Assembly: GCF_000425385.1 (NCBI RefSeq)
Contig: NZ_AUDI01000021.1
Span: 30,289 to 94,288, forward strand
Direction of reading: 5' to 3'
DNA length: 64,000 nucleotides
Origin: Pseudoduganella violaceinigra DSM 15887
Lineage (GTDB): Bacteria > Pseudomonadota > Gammaproteobacteria > Burkholderiales > Burkholderiaceae_D
The notes beneath the pieces are model-generated. The model had not been told where the DNA came from, searched no databases, and saw only the letters and a program-made list of their open reading frames with translations. Positions 36,706 to 47,903 of this stretch are shown here, one piece after another. Every line of letters begins with the position of its first letter. Position 1 is the stretch's first letter. A program made the position numbers and the translations under genes.

Positions 36706-38610
36706 ATGTTTGATTTCGTACGTACGCATCAAAAGCTGATGCAGATTATCCTCGCGCTCCTGATTGTGCCGTCCTTTGTGCTGGTCGGCGTCGGCGGCGT
36801 CCAGCTGTTCGGCGAAAACGCGAATACGATCGCCAAGGTCGGCGACCATCCGGTTTCCCAGCAAGAATGGGAAGGCGCCATGCGCAACCAGTTGGACAAT
36901 ATGCGCCAACAACTTGGCAAGCAGTTCGACCAGAAGCAGATCGACACGCCGGAGTTCAGGCAGCGTGTTCTGGACCAGCTGATTGCACAGCGCGCGCTGA
37001 ACGCTGAAGTGCGCAATGCGCACCTGACCGTCGGCGGCGACAAGGTGCAGAAGGCAGTGGCGGAACGATTCCCAACACTGTTCAAGGCTGATGGATCGTT
37101 TGACAAAGAGGCGTACGTGCAGATGCTGACTGCGCAAGGCATGAATGCAAACATGCACCAGCAGCAGATCCATGATCAGCTGATCCTGGAGCAGGTGGCG
37201 ATCGGCGTCGAAGGCAGCGGTTTTGTTCCGCGCACCGTGTCGAAGTCCATTTCCGATTTCGGCGCGCAAGAGCGCGAAGTGCAGGAACTGGCTTTCCCAA
37301 TTTCGCAATTCCTGCCTAACGTGAAGGTCACCGATGAAATGGTGAAGGCCTTCTATGAAAAGAACGGTAAGTTGTTCGAGATCCCTGAATCGGCCAAGAT
37401 TGAATATGTCGTCTTGAACGCCGATGCCGCCACGGCACAAGCCAATGCGAGCGACGAGGAAATCGCGGCCTATTACAAGGGCAACGACAAGCGCTTTACC
37501 GAACAGGAGGCCCGCCGCTCCTCGCACATCCTGGTCCTGGGGGATAAGGACAAGGCTGCTGCCAAGGTAAAAGCTGAAGCCATCCTGGCTGAAGTGCGCA
37601 AGAACCCCGCCGATTTTGCCAAGATTGCCAAGGCCAAGTCGGAAGATCCAGGTTCCGCTGAAAAGGGCGGCGACCTGGGCATCCTCGAAAAGGGTGCGTT
37701 CGTCAAACCGGTGGAAAACGCGATCCTGAAACTGAAGCAGGGCGAAATCAGCGACCTGGTCGAATCCGATTACGGCTACCACATCATCACCCTGACCGAA
37801 CTGAAGCCGGCTCGCCTGAAGCCGCTGGACGAAGTGAAGGACGAGATTGCCGCAGAAATCAAGAAAGCCAAGGCAGGCAAGCTGTATTCGGAAATGTCCG
37901 AGCAATTTAGCGACATCGTATATTCGCAATTCGAAAGCCTGAAGCCGGCGGCCGACAAGCTGAAGCTGAAGGTGGAAACCGTGGAAGGCGTTTCCCGCCA
38001 ACCGAACCCTATTCTGGGCGCTGCACCGTTCAACAACGCCAAGTTCCTGACCGCGCTGTTCTCCGACGAAGCGCTGAAGAACAAGCGCAACACCGAAGCT
38101 GTTGAAGTGGCGCCGCAGACCTTGGTGGCGGGCCGCATCGTGGAGTTCAAGCCAGCCTCGAAGAAGCCATTGGCTGAAGTGGAAGCGGCGATCAAGCAGC
38201 GCGTGGCGGTTGAAGAGGCAATGAAGGAAGCCAAAAAAGCCGGCGAAGAAAAGCTTGCCGCAGCCAAGAAGTCCGGCGACGCAACTGGTTTTGGCGAAGC
38301 GAAGACCGTTTCTCGCGGCAAGCCTGAGGGGATGAGCCGTGATGTCCTGACCGCTGTAATGAAGGCCGATGTTTCGAAGCTGCCGGCCTACGTAGGCGTG
38401 GAAGTTCCGGGTGGCGGCTACGGTGTGTACCGGATTGGCAAGGTAGGCCAGCCGGCGGAGCAGGACAAGGACCGCCGCGAACAGGAAGCCCTGCAGATCA
38501 ACCAGATCGTCGCGCAGCAGGAAATGAACGGTTACATCGACGCCCTGAAGCAAAAGGCGAAGGTCAAGATCATCCGTTCGGTCGACTCGATCAAGAAGCA
38601 AGCGGAATAA
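36706..38610 (+). CDS. ppiD: Periplasmic folding chaperone / prolyl isomerase PpiD
   Basis: A 634-residue protein anchored by one TM segment (about 13-33, LALLIVPSFVLVGVGG) with its bulk in the periplasm, where it helps newly exported proteins at the SecYEG exit. SurA-like N-domain about 36-200, a PpiC parvulin domain at about 265-360 (RRSSHILVL, GDLGILEKGAFV, YGYHIITLTE) and a helical C-domain. Placement after hupB matches the E. coli order. It ends in a strong terminator. Confidence 0.95.
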   Translation: MFDFVRTHQKLMQIILALLIVPSFVLVGVGGVQLFGENANTIAKVGDHPVSQQEWEGAMRNQLDNMRQQLGKQFDQKQIDTPEFRQRVLDQLIAQRALNAEVRNAHLTVGGDKVQKAVAERFPTLFKADGSFDKEAYVQMLTAQGMNANMHQQQIHDQLILEQVAIGVEGSGFVPRTVSKSISDFGAQEREVQELAFPISQFLPNVKVTDEMVKAFYEKNGKLFEIPESAKIEYVVLNADAATAQANASDEEIAAYYKGNDKRFTEQEARRSSHILVLGDKDKAAAKVKAEAILAEVRKNPADFAKIAKAKSEDPGSAEKGGDLGILEKGAFVKPVENAILKLKQGEISDLVESDYGYHIITLTELKPARLKPLDEVKDEIAAEIKKAKAGKLYSEMSEQFSDIVYSQFESLKPAADKLKLKVETVEGVSRQPNPILGAAPFNNAKFLTALFSDEALKNKRNTEAVEVAPQTLVAGRIVEFKPASKKPLAEVEAAIKQRVAVEEAMKEAKKAGEEKLAAAKKSGDATGFGEAKTVSRGKPEGMSRDVLTAVMKADVSKLPAYVGVEVPGGGYGVYRIGKVGQPAEQDKDRREQEALQINQIVAQQEMNGYIDALKQKAKVKIIRSVDSIKKQAE

Positions 38611-38630
38611 GGAATAGTTTCCTTGAGAGG

Positions 38631-38664
38631 GCCGGTGTCCGTGCAAACGGGCACCGGCTTTTTT
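38631..38664 (+). terminator. Intrinsic terminator of ppiD
   Basis: GCCGGTG and CCGT pair with ACGG and CACCGGC around GCAA, followed by a run of six Ts. Confidence 0.92.
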
Positions 38665-38704
38665 CTTATGTGCGAAGCGCTGTTCGCGATGGGAGTGGGA
38701 CGCT

Positions 38705-39760
38705 TTACGCCTCGTGCAGCTTGCGCGCAGCGGCGAGGAAGGAGGCCGGTGAGATATCGGGCAGTGCGATTTCGATGGCTTTGTCGTACTGGACGAAATT
38801 GCGGTGGATGGATTTGAGATAGGCCGGATCGTAGTGATCGACCAGCAGTTCGTCGACAAGGGCGGGCATTTCCCCGGCAGTCGACATGGACTGCCAGCGT
38901 TCGATGCGCTCGCGGCCATGCAGCTGCACCAGGAATTCCAGTTGTGCGTTGAGGGCGGGAGCGTTGCAGGCGAAGTGCTGGTAATCCTCGATCAGCAGCT
39001 TGACGCGGTCCTCGCGCGACACCTGCATCGCGATGCACGGCGAGGCGCGCATGCGCTCCATCAAGGCGCCGGGTACGCGCAGGCTGCCGACCTTGCGGCT
39101 TTCCGCCTCGACAAAGACCGGCAGGCGCGGATCATAGCGGCGCAGGCGGTCCCAGATCGAGGTCTCGAAGGCCTTCTGCGAAGGCTGCGGCTGGCAGGGG
39201 ATATTGCCAAGCACAGAGCCGCGATGGGCCGCCAGCTGTTCCAGGTCCAGCACCTGGGCTCCGATCGCTTCCAGCGTATCGAGCAGGCGCGTCTTGCCGC
39301 TGCCCGTGGTGCCGCAGATGACGCGGAAGTCCAGCTCGGGCGTCTTTTCAAGGTCGGTATTGATGGCGCCGCGGAAGGCCTTGTAGCCGCCATCGAGCTG
39401 CACCACTGGCCAGCCGATCTTGGCCAGCACGGTCGCCATGGACCCGCTGCGGTTGCCGCCGCGCCAGCAGTAGACCAGCGGCTTCCATTCGCGCGGCTTG
39501 TCTAGCCAAAGCGTTTCGATGTGGTGGCCGATATTCTTCGACACCATCGCCGCGCCGACCTTTTTCGCTTCGAAAGAGCCGACCTGTTTATACATGGTGC
39601 CAACGGTGATGCGCTGCTCGTCGTCCAGCACCGGGCAATTGATCGCATTGGGCAGGTGGTCGAGCGCATATTCGGCCGGGCTGCGCGCGTCGATAATGGT
39701 GTCGAATTCGTCCAGGCGGGACAGGACGTCTTCGATCGGGAGGATGGCTGGATACTTCAT
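38705..39760 (-). CDS. mnmH: tRNA 2-selenouridine synthase
   Basis: A 351-residue enzyme (SelU/MnmH) that replaces sulfur by selenium at the wobble 2-thiouridine of tRNA Lys, Glu and Gln, through a geranylated intermediate. Rhodanese domain about 8-130 with catalytic Cys98 in VYCWRGGNRS; the P-loop domain begins near 147 with GTTGSGKT at 150-157. Activity needs selenophosphate from SelD, which is not in this window. It overlaps tesA by 4 bases at its start, so the two form a transcription unit. Confidence 0.95.
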   Translation of the reverse strand: MKYPAILPIEDVLSRLDEFDTIIDARSPAEYALDHLPNAINCPVLDDEQRITVGTMYKQVGSFEAKKVGAAMVSKNIGHHIETLWLDKPREWKPLVYCWRGGNRSGSMATVLAKIGWPVVQLDGGYKAFRGAINTDLEKTPELDFRVICGTTGSGKTRLLDTLEAIGAQVLDLEQLAAHRGSVLGNIPCQPQPSQKAFETSIWDRLRRYDPRLPVFVEAESRKVGSLRVPGALMERMRASPCIAMQVSREDRVKLLIEDYQHFACNAPALNAQLEFLVQLHGRERIERWQSMSTAGEMPALVDELLVDHYDPAYLKSIHRNFVQYDKAIEIALPDISPASFLAAARKLHEA

Positions 39761-40392
39761 TTCGTTTTCAGGATTGGCTGGAGATGGGGCCAGATATTGC
39801 CCAGGATAATAGGGTGGGCCGCGGCGAGCGGATGGATACGGTCTGCCTGGAAAAGTTCCGGTTTCTGTGCGAAGCCTTCGAACATGAAGGGGGCAAGCGG
39901 TATCTTTTCATCCTTGCTCACGGCGCTGTACATGGCGAAGAACTTGTCCGCGTAATCGCGGCCGTAGTTGGGCGGCATGCGGATGCCGACCAGCAGCACC
40001 CGGGCGCCGGCTTCGCGCGAGGCGCCGACCATGGCGCGCAGGTTCGCTTGCGCTGCGGCGACGGGCAGGCCGCGCAAGCCGTCGTTCGCACCCAGTTCAA
40101 TGATCACGATATCTGGTTTGTGCTTGCTCAGCAGGGCAGGCAGGCGGGTGCGGCCGCCGCTGGTGGTTTCGCCGCTGACGCTGGCGTTCACGATGCTCGC
40201 TGAAATCTTCTGCTCCTTCAGGCGCTGGTCAAGCAGCGCGACCCAGCCGTCACCGCGCGCCAGGCCGTATTCCGCGGACAGGCTGTCGCCCACCACAAGA
40301 ACGGTTTTTGATGCAGAATAGGCGTTCGTGGCGGCGCTGAACAACAGGATCAGCACCGCGAAGCAGCGGACTATATTCTTGAACATGATCAT
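39757..40392 (-). CDS. tesA: Arylesterase / thioesterase I, SGNH family
   Basis: A 211-residue exported GDSL hydrolase (multifunctional acyl-CoA thioesterase I, protease I, lysophospholipase L1). Signal peptide about 1-27. Nucleophile Ser37 in VVGDSLSAEYGL, oxyanion-hole residues in GETTSGG and ELGANDG, and the Asp/His pair in DRIHP. The start at 40392 has GAGGAA 8 bases upstream. It is divergent from the ATPase gene and their start codons overlap. Confidence 0.94.
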   Translation of the reverse strand: MIMFKNIVRCFAVLILLFSAATNAYSASKTVLVVGDSLSAEYGLARGDGWVALLDQRLKEQKISASIVNASVSGETTSGGRTRLPALLSKHKPDIVIIELGANDGLRGLPVAAAQANLRAMVGASREAGARVLLVGIRMPPNYGRDYADKFFAMYSAVSKDEKIPLAPFMFEGFAQKPELFQADRIHPLAAAHPIILGNIWPHLQPILKTK

Positions 40393-41089
40393 GCGTGATA
40401 TTCCTCAAACCACCAGCCAATTGACGCAGGCGGCCATTTCCGTTTCTGGCCTGGGCAAGCGGGTGGCCGACGCCAGCGGCGAACTGACCATCCTGCATGG
40501 GGTGGATTTTACCGTGCAAAAGGCTGAAACGCTTGCCATTGTGGGGGCTTCCGGTTCGGGCAAGTCGACGCTGCTTGGCCTGCTGGCGGGCCTCGATACG
40601 CCGTCCGACGGCCAGGTAATTCTGGACGGAGTCGATATTTTCGCTCTGGACGAGGATGGCCGCGCCGCCTTGCGCAAGGAAAAGCTGGGTTTTGTGTTCC
40701 AGTCCTTCCAGTTGCTGCCGCACCTGACGGCCGTGGAAAACGTGATGCTGCCGCTGGAACTGGCCGGCGACGGCGCGGCGCGCGAAAAGGCCGAGGCGAT
40801 GCTGGGGCGGGTGGGTTTGTCCAGCCGCCTGAAGCACTATCCGAAGTTTCTTTCCGGCGGCGAGCAGCAGCGCGTGGCTTTGGCGCGGGCATTCGTGACG
40901 CAGCCGCCTTTGCTGCTGGCCGATGAACCGACCGGCAGCCTGGATGCCGCCACCGGCGAAGCGGTAATCCAATTGATGTTCGAATTGAACCGGGAGCATG
41001 GTTCGACCCTGGTACTGGTGACGCACGATACCCATATCGCCGCCCGCTGCGGGCGTGTCATCACAATCGCGGCAGGGCGAATCGTCTAG
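40385..41089 (+). CDS. ybbA: ABC transporter ATPase, YbbA-like
   Basis: A 234-residue LolD/MacB-type ATP-binding subunit. Walker A GASGSGKST, Q-loop in VFQSFQLLPHLTA, signature LSGGEQQRVALARAF, Walker B LLLADEPTGSLD and the H-loop THD are all intact. The start is taken at ATG 40385 (ATG 40391 is nearly as good); longer frames overlap tesA. In E. coli ybbA pairs with ybbP (permease) next to tesA. Here the permease is missing: the next gene is on the other strand and converges by 4 bases. Confidence 0.9.
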   Translation: MIMRDIPQTTSQLTQAAISVSGLGKRVADASGELTILHGVDFTVQKAETLAIVGASGSGKSTLLGLLAGLDTPSDGQVILDGVDIFALDEDGRAALRKEKLGFVFQSFQLLPHLTAVENVMLPLELAGDGAAREKAEAMLGRVGLSSRLKHYPKFLSGGEQQRVALARAFVTQPPLLLADEPTGSLDAATGEAVIQLMFELNREHGSTLVLVTHDTHIAARCGRVITIAAGRIV

Positions 41090-42609
41090 GCGCCATGCTG
41101 CGCCGCCAGCCGGTTGACCGCAGTGCGGATGGCGGGAATCAGCTCGCTGGCGGTGATCCCGATGGGCCCGGAGCCTTCCGTGACCAGCACATCGGCTGCG
41201 ATGCCATGCAGCCAGACTGCCGCCAGTGCCGCTTCCCATTCCGGCCAGCCCTGGGCCAGGAGGCTGCCGCATAAGCCGGACAGCACGTCGCCGGTCCCGG
41301 CGGTGGCCAGGGCTGGATTGCCGGTCGTGTTGACGACGATTCTGCCGTCCCGTGCTGCGACGACGGTGCCCGATCCTTTGAGTACGACGGTCGCCCCCAG
41401 GCGTTCGGCGAGCGCCCGCGCGGCGGCGGGCCGGTCCTGTTGTACCTTGATCGCTGACATCCCCAGCAAGCGCGCCGCTTCCAAAGGGTGGGGGGTGAGG
41501 ATGCATGGGGCGCCCCGCTGGGCAAGGTGCGCCTGCAGCGTCTCCGAACCCGCGACCAGGTTCAGGGCGTCCGCATCGAGGACGGCGGGGCTATGGCTGT
41601 ACAAGGCGCTTGCCAGCAGTTCCGCGCTCCCAGCCGAGGTTCCCATGCCGGGGCCGAGCACCATGACGGCGCTGTTGAAGTCATATTGCTGCGCGCTGCG
41701 GCACATCAGTTCGGGCTGCGCCGGATCAAATGCGGCCGGCTCGCCGATAAAGCAGGCATAGACCCGGCCCGCGCCGCTTGCCAGCGCAGTGCGCGAGGCG
41801 AGGATGGGGGCGCCGGCCATACCGCGCGCACCGCCGACCACGGCGACGCTGCCGTTGCTGCCCTTGTGCGAGCTATGCCGGCGGCGCCGGGCGCAATGGG
41901 CGAACAGGGCCACGTCATTCAGTTGCGCCCGGGCGGCCGGAAACAACTCGCGTTCAATTTCCAGGTTGCTGACGATGACGATGCCCGCATGGTCGCGTCC
42001 TTCCGCTGTATGCAGACCCGGTTTGTCGCCAATGAAAGTGACGGTATGCGTTGCGCGCAGCACTGTCCCGGTCTCTCCTCCCACCACGGCGCCGGTATCG
42101 GCATCCAACCCGCTCGGTACGTCGAGGGCGATGACGGGGCACGCGAGGGCATTGACGGCGCCGATGAGTGCGCCGAGTTCGCCGTCGATAGGGCGCTTCA
42201 GGCCAATGCCGAACAGGCCATCGACCACCAGCGTCCATTCCGTGCCAGACGCCACCTTGATGGCCTCGGCGGGGTCGGCAAACGCGGCGGGCGAGCTGCG
42301 TGCGCGCTGTAACGCGGACGCGCGTTCGGCGGCAGGCGTGCCGGCCGGGCTGAAATGGAGGATGGTGACTTGCGCCCCCGCATGCCCGAGATGGGCGGCG
42401 GCTTCGAGGGCGTCACCGCCATTATTGCCGGGACCAGCGAGGACCAGCACGCGCGCGCGCTGGATGGTAAAAGGAAGAAGATCGAGCGCCTCGTTGGCGC
42501 CGGCCTGGCCTGCCCGCTGCATAAGGGCGCCAGCGGGCAGGCGCTGGGCGGCAGCGTGCTCGATCGCTCGGATTTCTGCAATCGTGAAGAGGGGCGTCAT
42601 GCGGGTCAT
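41086..42609 (-). CDS. nnr: Bifunctional NAD(P)HX epimerase / ADP-dependent dehydratase
   Basis: A 507-residue metabolite-repair enzyme. The N-terminal YjeF_N epimerase domain (about 10-215) has [18 protein letters not shown] and the catalytic Asp in [10 protein letters not shown]. The C-terminal ribokinase-like dehydratase (about 225-500) has [24 protein letters not shown] start and GTGDVLSG with the catalytic Asp. Together they restore NAD(P)H damaged by hydration. Overlaps the ybbA end by 4 bases; divergent from the oxoprolinase gene with 45 bases between. Confidence 0.96.
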   Translation of the reverse strand: MTRMTPLFTIAEIRAIEHAAAQRLPAGALMQRAGQAGANEALDLLPFTIQRARVLVLAGPGNNGGDALEAAAHLGHAGAQVTILHFSPAGTPAAERASALQRARSSPAAFADPAEAIKVASGTEWTLVVDGLFGIGLKRPIDGELGALIGAVNALACPVIALDVPSGLDADTGAVVGGETGTVLRATHTVTFIGDKPGLHTAEGRDHAGIVIVSNLEIERELFPAARAQLNDVALFAHCARRRRHSSHKGSNGSVAVVGGARGMAGAPILASRTALASGAGRVYACFIGEPAAFDPAQPELMCRSAQQYDFNSAVMVLGPGMGTSAGSAELLASALYSHSPAVLDADALNLVAGSETLQAHLAQRGAPCILTPHPLEAARLLGMSAIKVQQDRPAAARALAERLGATVVLKGSGTVVAARDGRIVVNTTGNPALATAGTGDVLSGLCGSLLAQGWPEWEAALAAVWLHGIAADVLVTEGSGPIGITASELIPAIRTAVNRLAAQHGA

Positions 42610-42654
42610 TCTAGCACTACAATATTGTCTTCACGACTAGTGCGAGGCAGCGCA

Positions 42655-45600
42655 ATGGACTGGCAATTCTGGATCGACCGTGGCGGTACTTTCACCGATA
42701 TCGTGGCGCGCCGTCCGGACGGCAGCCTGGCCACGCACAAGCTGCTGTCCGAAAGTCCCGGGCAGTATCGCGATGCGGCCATTGCCGGCATCCGGCACCT
42801 GCTGGGTGTAGCTGGCGGCGCTCCAATTCCCGTTGCAGATGTCGAAGCTGTCAAAATGGGCACGACAGTCGCCACCAATGCGCTGCTCGAGCGCAAGGGC
42901 GAACCGACTGTGCTGGCCATTACGCGCGGCTTCCGCGATGCGCTGCGCATCGCCTACCAGAACCGGCCACGCTTGTTCGACCGCCACATCGTGCTGCCTG
43001 AATTACTGTACCGGGACGTGCTGGAAATCGACGAACGCGTTGGCGCCCGCGGCGAAGTCGTGCTGCCGCTGGATACGGTGGCGGCCCGGGCGGCACTGCA
43101 AGCCCGATACGAGCAGGGATTGCGCTCGATCGCGATCGTCCTGATGCACGGCTATCGCTACACGGCGCATGAAGCCGCGCTGGCGCAGCTTGCCCGTGAA
43201 ATCGGCTATACCCAGGTTTCGGTCTCGCACCAGGTCAGTCCCATGATGAAGCTGGTGGCGCGCGGCGACACGACCGTGGTCGATGCCTACCTGTCGCCCA
43301 TCCTGCGCCGCTATGTCGACCAGGTGGCCGGTGAACTGCCGGGCGTTAGCCTGCAGTTCATGCAGTCCAACGGCGGTCTGACCGACGCGCGCACTTTCCA
43401 GGGCAAGGATTCCATCCTGAGCGGTCCGGCCGGCGGCATCGTCGGTATGGTGCGGGCCAGCCGCGCGGCAGGCTTCGAAAAGGTCATCGGCTTCGATATG
43501 GGTGGCACATCGACCGACGTGTCGCATTTTTCCGGCGAGTTCGAGCGCGTGTTTGAAACGCAGGTTGCCGGGGTGCGCATGCGGGCGCCGATGATGAGTA
43601 TCCATACCGTCGCTGCGGGCGGCGGCTCCATCCTGCATTTTGACGGCAGCCGATTCCGTGTGGGGCCCGATAGCGCGGGCGCCGATCCCGGCCCGGCGAG
43701 CTACCGGCGCGGCGGCCCGCTGGCCGTCACGGACTGCAATGTCATGCTCGGCAAGATCCAGCCCGACTTCTTCCCGCGCCTGTTCGGCAGCGATGGAGTG
43801 CAGGCGCTCGATGCCGCTACGGTGCACGGCAAGTTCAGCGCGCTGGCTGCCGAGATCGAGGCAGCCACCGGTGCGGCGTCTTCGCCCGAGCAGGTGGCCG
43901 AAGGCTTTATCCAGATCGCAGTGGGCAATATGGCGAATGCGATCAAGCAGATCTCCGTGCAGCGCGGGCACGACGTAACAGAATATGCCCTGACGAGTTT
44001 CGGCGGCGCCGGTGGCCAGCACGCCTGCCTGGTTGCCGATGCACTGGGCATGAAGACCGTCTTCATTCACTCGCTGGCCGGCGTGCTGTCGGCGTACGGC
44101 ATGGGCCTGGCGGATCAGACCGCGATGCGGGAAAGCGCGGTTGAATTGCGGCTGGCGCCTGCAGCGCTGCCCGTGTTGGAGGGGCGGCTGCAGGAGCTCA
44201 GCGACGAAGCTGTGGCAGCCCTGCGCGCCCAGGGCGTCTGCGACGGCCGCATCAGCGTGTTGCGGCGCGCGCATTTGCGCTACGAAGGCACGGATTCGGC
44301 GCTGATCGTTTTGTTCGACACGATCGACAGCATGAAAGAGCAGTTCGAGGCCGCCTACCGCAAGCGATTCTCCTTCCTGATGCCGGCCAAGGCCCTGACT
44401 GTGGAAGCGGTCTCGGTCGAGGCCATAGGAAAGTCGGATGCCCCGCCCGAAGCGCTGCCGCAACAGGCGCCGCGCCATGCGCCGCTGGCGCCGGGCAGGA
44501 TCGTCAAAATGTACAGTGCCGGCCAATGGCACGACGCCGGCTTGTTCCAGCGCGACGCGACGCGTATCGGCGACAAGATTCGGGGGCCGGCGATCATTGC
44601 CGAAGCCAACGCCACCACCGTTGTGGAACCGGGCTGGCAGGCCGAAGTGACGCCACAGGATCACCTGGTCTTGACGCGCATTGAAGCCTTGCCAGCCCGC
44701 CGGGCGATCGGCACCACCGCGGACCCGGTGATGCTGGAGATCTTCAATAACCTGTTCATGTCGATCGCCGAGCAAATGGGCCTGCGTCTGCAGAACACCG
44801 CTTACTCGGTGAATATCAAGGAACGCCTGGACTTCAGTTGCGCGATCTTCGATGCGGAAGGCAATCTGATCGCCAACGCGCCGCACATGCCGGTGCATCT
44901 GGGTTCGATGGGCGAAAGCATCAAGACCGTGATGCGGGAGAACGCCGGCCACATGCAGCCCGGCGATGTGTACATGCTCAACGATCCGTATAACGGCGGC
45001 ACCCATCTACCCGACGTCACGGTGATCACCCCGGTGTTCGACGAAGTGGGCCGCGATATCCTGTTTTATGTCGGCTCGCGCGGCCACCACGCCGATATCG
45101 GCGGCAGCACGCCCGGCTCCATGCCGCCGGATTCTAGGAACATTGAGGAAGAGGGCGTCCTGATCAACAACTTCAAGCTGGTCGATGGCGCGGCTGGCGG
45201 TCAGTTGCGCGACGCCGAAGCCAGGGCCCTGCTGGCTGGCGCACCTTATCCGGCCCGCAATCCCGACCAGAATATGGCCGACCTGCGCGCCCAGGTGGCC
45301 GCCAACCAGAAGGGTGTCGAAGAATTGCGCAGGATGGTGGCGCACTTCGGCCTCGACGTGGTGCGGGCCTATATGGACCACGTGCAGGATAACGCGGAGG
45401 AGGCGGTACGCCGTGTCATCAGCGCCCTGCGCAACGGCAGCTATGAACTGCCGCTCGATAATGGGGCGGTCATTAATGTCGCGGTACGCGTGAATGCCGC
45501 GGAACGCAGTGCGGAGATCGATTTCAGCGGCACGTCGGCGCAACTGGATAACAACTTCAACGCGCCGTCCGCCGTCTGCATGGCTGCCGTGCTGTATGTG

Positions 45601-46257
45601 TTCCGCACCCTGGTCAATGACGATATTCCGCTGAACGCAGGCTGTTTGAAGCCGCTCCATGTGATCATCCCTCCGGGCTCCATGCTGAACCCGCGCTATC
45701 CCGCATCGGTTGTCTCAGGCAATGTGGAGACGTCGACCTGCATCACCAACGCCCTGTACGGCGCCCTGGGCGTACAAGGCGCTTCGCAGGGAACCATGAA
45801 CAACTTCACTTTCGGGAACGCGCAATACCAGTATTACGAAACCATCAGCGGCGGTTCGGGTGCCGGCGAGGGCTTTGACGGGACCGACGTGGTGCAAACC
45901 AATATGACCAATTCGCGCCTGACCGATCCCGAAATCCTGGAATTCCGCTTCCCGGTACGGCTGGAGAGCTATGAAATCCGGCAGGGCTCGGGCGGTTCCG
46001 GCCGCTGGCAGGGTGGCAATGGCGGCGTGCGCAAGGTGCGCTTCCTCGAGCCGATGACGGCGGCAATCCTGTCGAACAACCGCATCCATGCGCCGTTCGG
46101 CATGGCTGGCGGCGCGCCGGGAGCGCTGGGGCGCAACACGGTGCTGCGCGCTGACGGCAGGACCGAGCAACTGGGGCACATTGGCAAGACCGAAATGCAG
46201 CCCGGCGACGTCTTCGTCGTGGAGACCCCGGGCGGCGGCGGTTACGGCGCGGCTTAA
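42655..46257 (+). CDS. 5-oxoprolinase (ATP-hydrolysing), fused HyuA-HyuB
   Basis: A 1200-residue protein that opens 5-oxoproline to glutamate with ATP, or a related hydantoinase. Start at ATG 42655 (GAGG upstream), giving the hallmark [13 protein letters not shown] at residues 5-17. The HyuA half (about 1-690) has the actin-like segments [13 protein letters not shown] and [14 protein letters not shown]. The HyuB half (about 700-1200) has [13 protein letters not shown] and [10 protein letters not shown]. The full fusion and length are those of true OPLAH enzymes, so I favour 5-oxoproline over hydantoin. It overlaps the convergent receiver-TPR gene by 4 bases. Confidence 0.93.
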   Translation: MDWQFWIDRGGTFTDIVARRPDGSLATHKLLSESPGQYRDAAIAGIRHLLGVAGGAPIPVADVEAVKMGTTVATNALLERKGEPTVLAITRGFRDALRIAYQNRPRLFDRHIVLPELLYRDVLEIDERVGARGEVVLPLDTVAARAALQARYEQGLRSIAIVLMHGYRYTAHEAALAQLAREIGYTQVSVSHQVSPMMKLVARGDTTVVDAYLSPILRRYVDQVAGELPGVSLQFMQSNGGLTDARTFQGKDSILSGPAGGIVGMVRASRAAGFEKVIGFDMGGTSTDVSHFSGEFERVFETQVAGVRMRAPMMSIHTVAAGGGSILHFDGSRFRVGPDSAGADPGPASYRRGGPLAVTDCNVMLGKIQPDFFPRLFGSDGVQALDAATVHGKFSALAAEIEAATGAASSPEQVAEGFIQIAVGNMANAIKQISVQRGHDVTEYALTSFGGAGGQHACLVADALGMKTVFIHSLAGVLSAYGMGLADQTAMRESAVELRLAPAALPVLEGRLQELSDEAVAALRAQGVCDGRISVLRRAHLRYEGTDSALIVLFDTIDSMKEQFEAAYRKRFSFLMPAKALTVEAVSVEAIGKSDAPPEALPQQAPRHAPLAPGRIVKMYSAGQWHDAGLFQRDATRIGDKIRGPAIIAEANATTVVEPGWQAEVTPQDHLVLTRIEALPARRAIGTTADPVMLEIFNNLFMSIAEQMGLRLQNTAYSVNIKERLDFSCAIFDAEGNLIANAPHMPVHLGSMGESIKTVMRENAGHMQPGDVYMLNDPYNGGTHLPDVTVITPVFDEVGRDILFYVGSRGHHADIGGSTPGSMPPDSRNIEEEGVLINNFKLVDGAAGGQLRDAEARALLAGAPYPARNPDQNMADLRAQVAANQKGVEELRRMVAHFGLDVVRAYMDHVQDNAEEAVRRVISALRNGSYELPLDNGAVINVAVRVNAAERSAEIDFSGTSAQLDNNFNAPSAVCMAAVLYVFRTLVNDDIPLNAGCLKPLHVIIPPGSMLNPRYPASVVSGNVETSTCITNALYGALGVQGASQGTMNNFTFGNAQYQYYETISGGSGAGEGFDGTDVVQTNMTNSRLTDPEILEFRFPVRLESYEIRQGSGGSGRWQGGNGGVRKVRFLEPMTAAILSNNRIHAPFGMAGGAPGALGRNTVLRADGRTEQLGHIGKTEMQPGDVFVVETPGGGGYGAA

Positions 46258-47891
46258 GCGGTTGTGGAAATACCGTATTTGCGCTGGGTGCCCGAATACT
46301 GCATCAGCAGGGCTTCCAGTGCAGGGCTGCCGGCATCGAGGCGGCGAATGCGGTCGATCAAGGTGCCGGCCTGGTCGCCCAGCGGGGCCTCCCAGCCCAG
46401 TTCATCCAGTTGGCGCAGGATCGCCTGCACGGCCGCATACAGCACCTTGAGGTTGCCCGGCGTGCGGCGCAAGGCCTGGTGCAGGGTCGCCACGGCGGCA
46501 CGGTGATCGCCCTGGCGCGCCATCGATTCGGCTTCGGTGACCAGTTCCTGCATGACGCCGTCGATCTTCTGGCCGACACCGAGCGCCAGGTCATGCCTGC
46601 CGGCTTTTTCGAAGACGCCCACCGCCTCTTCCATGGTGATGGGCTTGTCGTTATCGTTCATCATATGCATGACGACATCGGCCGCATCCTTGTCCAGCTT
46701 GTGCTTGAGGCAGGAGTTCACCAGGCCAATGCGCAGCTGGTTCGACAGGCCGCGCGCCATGCCGACCGCCGTGACGGCATTGGAGAGTTCCGACGCCGCT
46801 TCGGTCGCATGTCCGGTCACGTCAAGCAGCATGGCCGAGGAGATATGTTTGCACACTTCGGTATTGGCGCTCGAGCGCAGCGTGCGCTCCATGTCGCGGA
46901 TGACGCCGGAGGCCTGGTTGACATCGCCCTTGCGTACCAGGGCGCGCACCAGGTTGACATGGTCTTCCGGGTCGCGGAATTCGGAATAGCGGGCCTTGCT
47001 CACAACCTGGCGGAACGCCTTTTCAGCGGCCGAAATATCGCCGGTGCCATAGGCGACTTCGCCGAGGTGGCGCAGGCGGCTCACCATATTCGGCGAAATC
47101 GAGACCGCGTCTTCCAGGATTTTTTTCGCCTGCTGCGACTGTCCCATCGCTTCATATGAGCGGGCCAGCATGTCGTAGGCGCCCATCATGTTGGGATTGC
47201 CTTCCAGCAGGCGCTCCAGCGTCCCGATCGCATCGTCGTAGCGTTCCAGCCCGAACTGGCAGCGCGCCAGCCCCAGTTGCGCCCAGCCCAGGGGCCGTCC
47301 GGCCAGCGTGGTCTGGTAGATCAGCGCCGCCTGGGCCAGGTCGCCGGTTTCATAGTGGAGCTCGGCGCGCAGGCGGGCGAACTCGGTGGCATAACGCGGG
47401 TTGCTGTTTTCCGCATCCTGGCAAGCGGCGATGGCCTGGTGCTGCTGGCCCAGTGCGATTTGCTGGTAGATGGGCATGAAGACCGCGCGGCGGTCGACGG
47501 CGCGGCCGATACGCTGCATCAGCCCATCGACAGTGAATGGTTTCAGCACATAATCGGTCGGCGTCAATTCGGCCGCGCCGATCACTTTGGTCTGCACGGC
47601 CTCCGACGTCAGCATGATGAAGATAGCGGAACGATCGATCAGCTTGTGGTGGCGCAGGTCTTCCAGCAGTTGCTGGCCATCCTGGCCGCTGTCTTCATTG
47701 CCGCTGCCAAGGTCGTATTCGCACAGGATCACGTCGAAGCGCTTGTTGGTGAGCTGGCGGATCGCCGTACCCGAGCTGACGGCGTACTCGATGCGCGTGA
47801 TCGAGGCCTGGTTCAGCATATTGTGCAGGTTGCCCCGCATGGCCGGGTTGGGGTCGATGATCAGCACCGACAGGTCGCTATACGATTGCAT
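46254..47891 (-). CDS. Response-regulator receiver with TPR domain, copy A
   Basis: A 545-residue protein: receiver domain about 5-135 followed by TPR repeats to about 470, with no DNA-binding or enzyme output. The phospho-acceptor is Asp60 in LCEYDLG and the conserved Lys lies in VLKPF. One of the usual Mg-binding acids is replaced by Pro (IIDPN where D-D is expected), so phosphorylation may be altered. It is likely a scaffold. Close paralogue of the gene 12 bases upstream; no sensor kinase is nearby. Confidence 0.9.
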   Translation of the reverse strand: MQSYSDLSVLIIDPNPAMRGNLHNMLNQASITRIEYAVSSGTAIRQLTNKRFDVILCEYDLGSGNEDSGQDGQQLLEDLRHHKLIDRSAIFIMLTSEAVQTKVIGAAELTPTDYVLKPFTVDGLMQRIGRAVDRRAVFMPIYQQIALGQQHQAIAACQDAENSNPRYATEFARLRAELHYETGDLAQAALIYQTTLAGRPLGWAQLGLARCQFGLERYDDAIGTLERLLEGNPNMMGAYDMLARSYEAMGQSQQAKKILEDAVSISPNMVSRLRHLGEVAYGTGDISAAEKAFRQVVSKARYSEFRDPEDHVNLVRALVRKGDVNQASGVIRDMERTLRSSANTEVCKHISSAMLLDVTGHATEAASELSNAVTAVGMARGLSNQLRIGLVNSCLKHKLDKDAADVVMHMMNDNDKPITMEEAVGVFEKAGRHDLALGVGQKIDGVMQELVTEAESMARQGDHRAAVATLHQALRRTPGNLKVLYAAVQAILRQLDELGWEAPLGDQAGTLIDRIRRLDAGSPALEALLMQYSGTQRKYGISTTA

Positions 47892-47903
47892 TGGCGTCGT
47901 CTC

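Noticed and set aside
42355..42654. Upstream extension of the 5-oxoprolinase frame by 100 residues
   Set aside because: It overlaps nnr on the other strand and the family N-terminus begins at ATG 42655 with a ribosome binding site.
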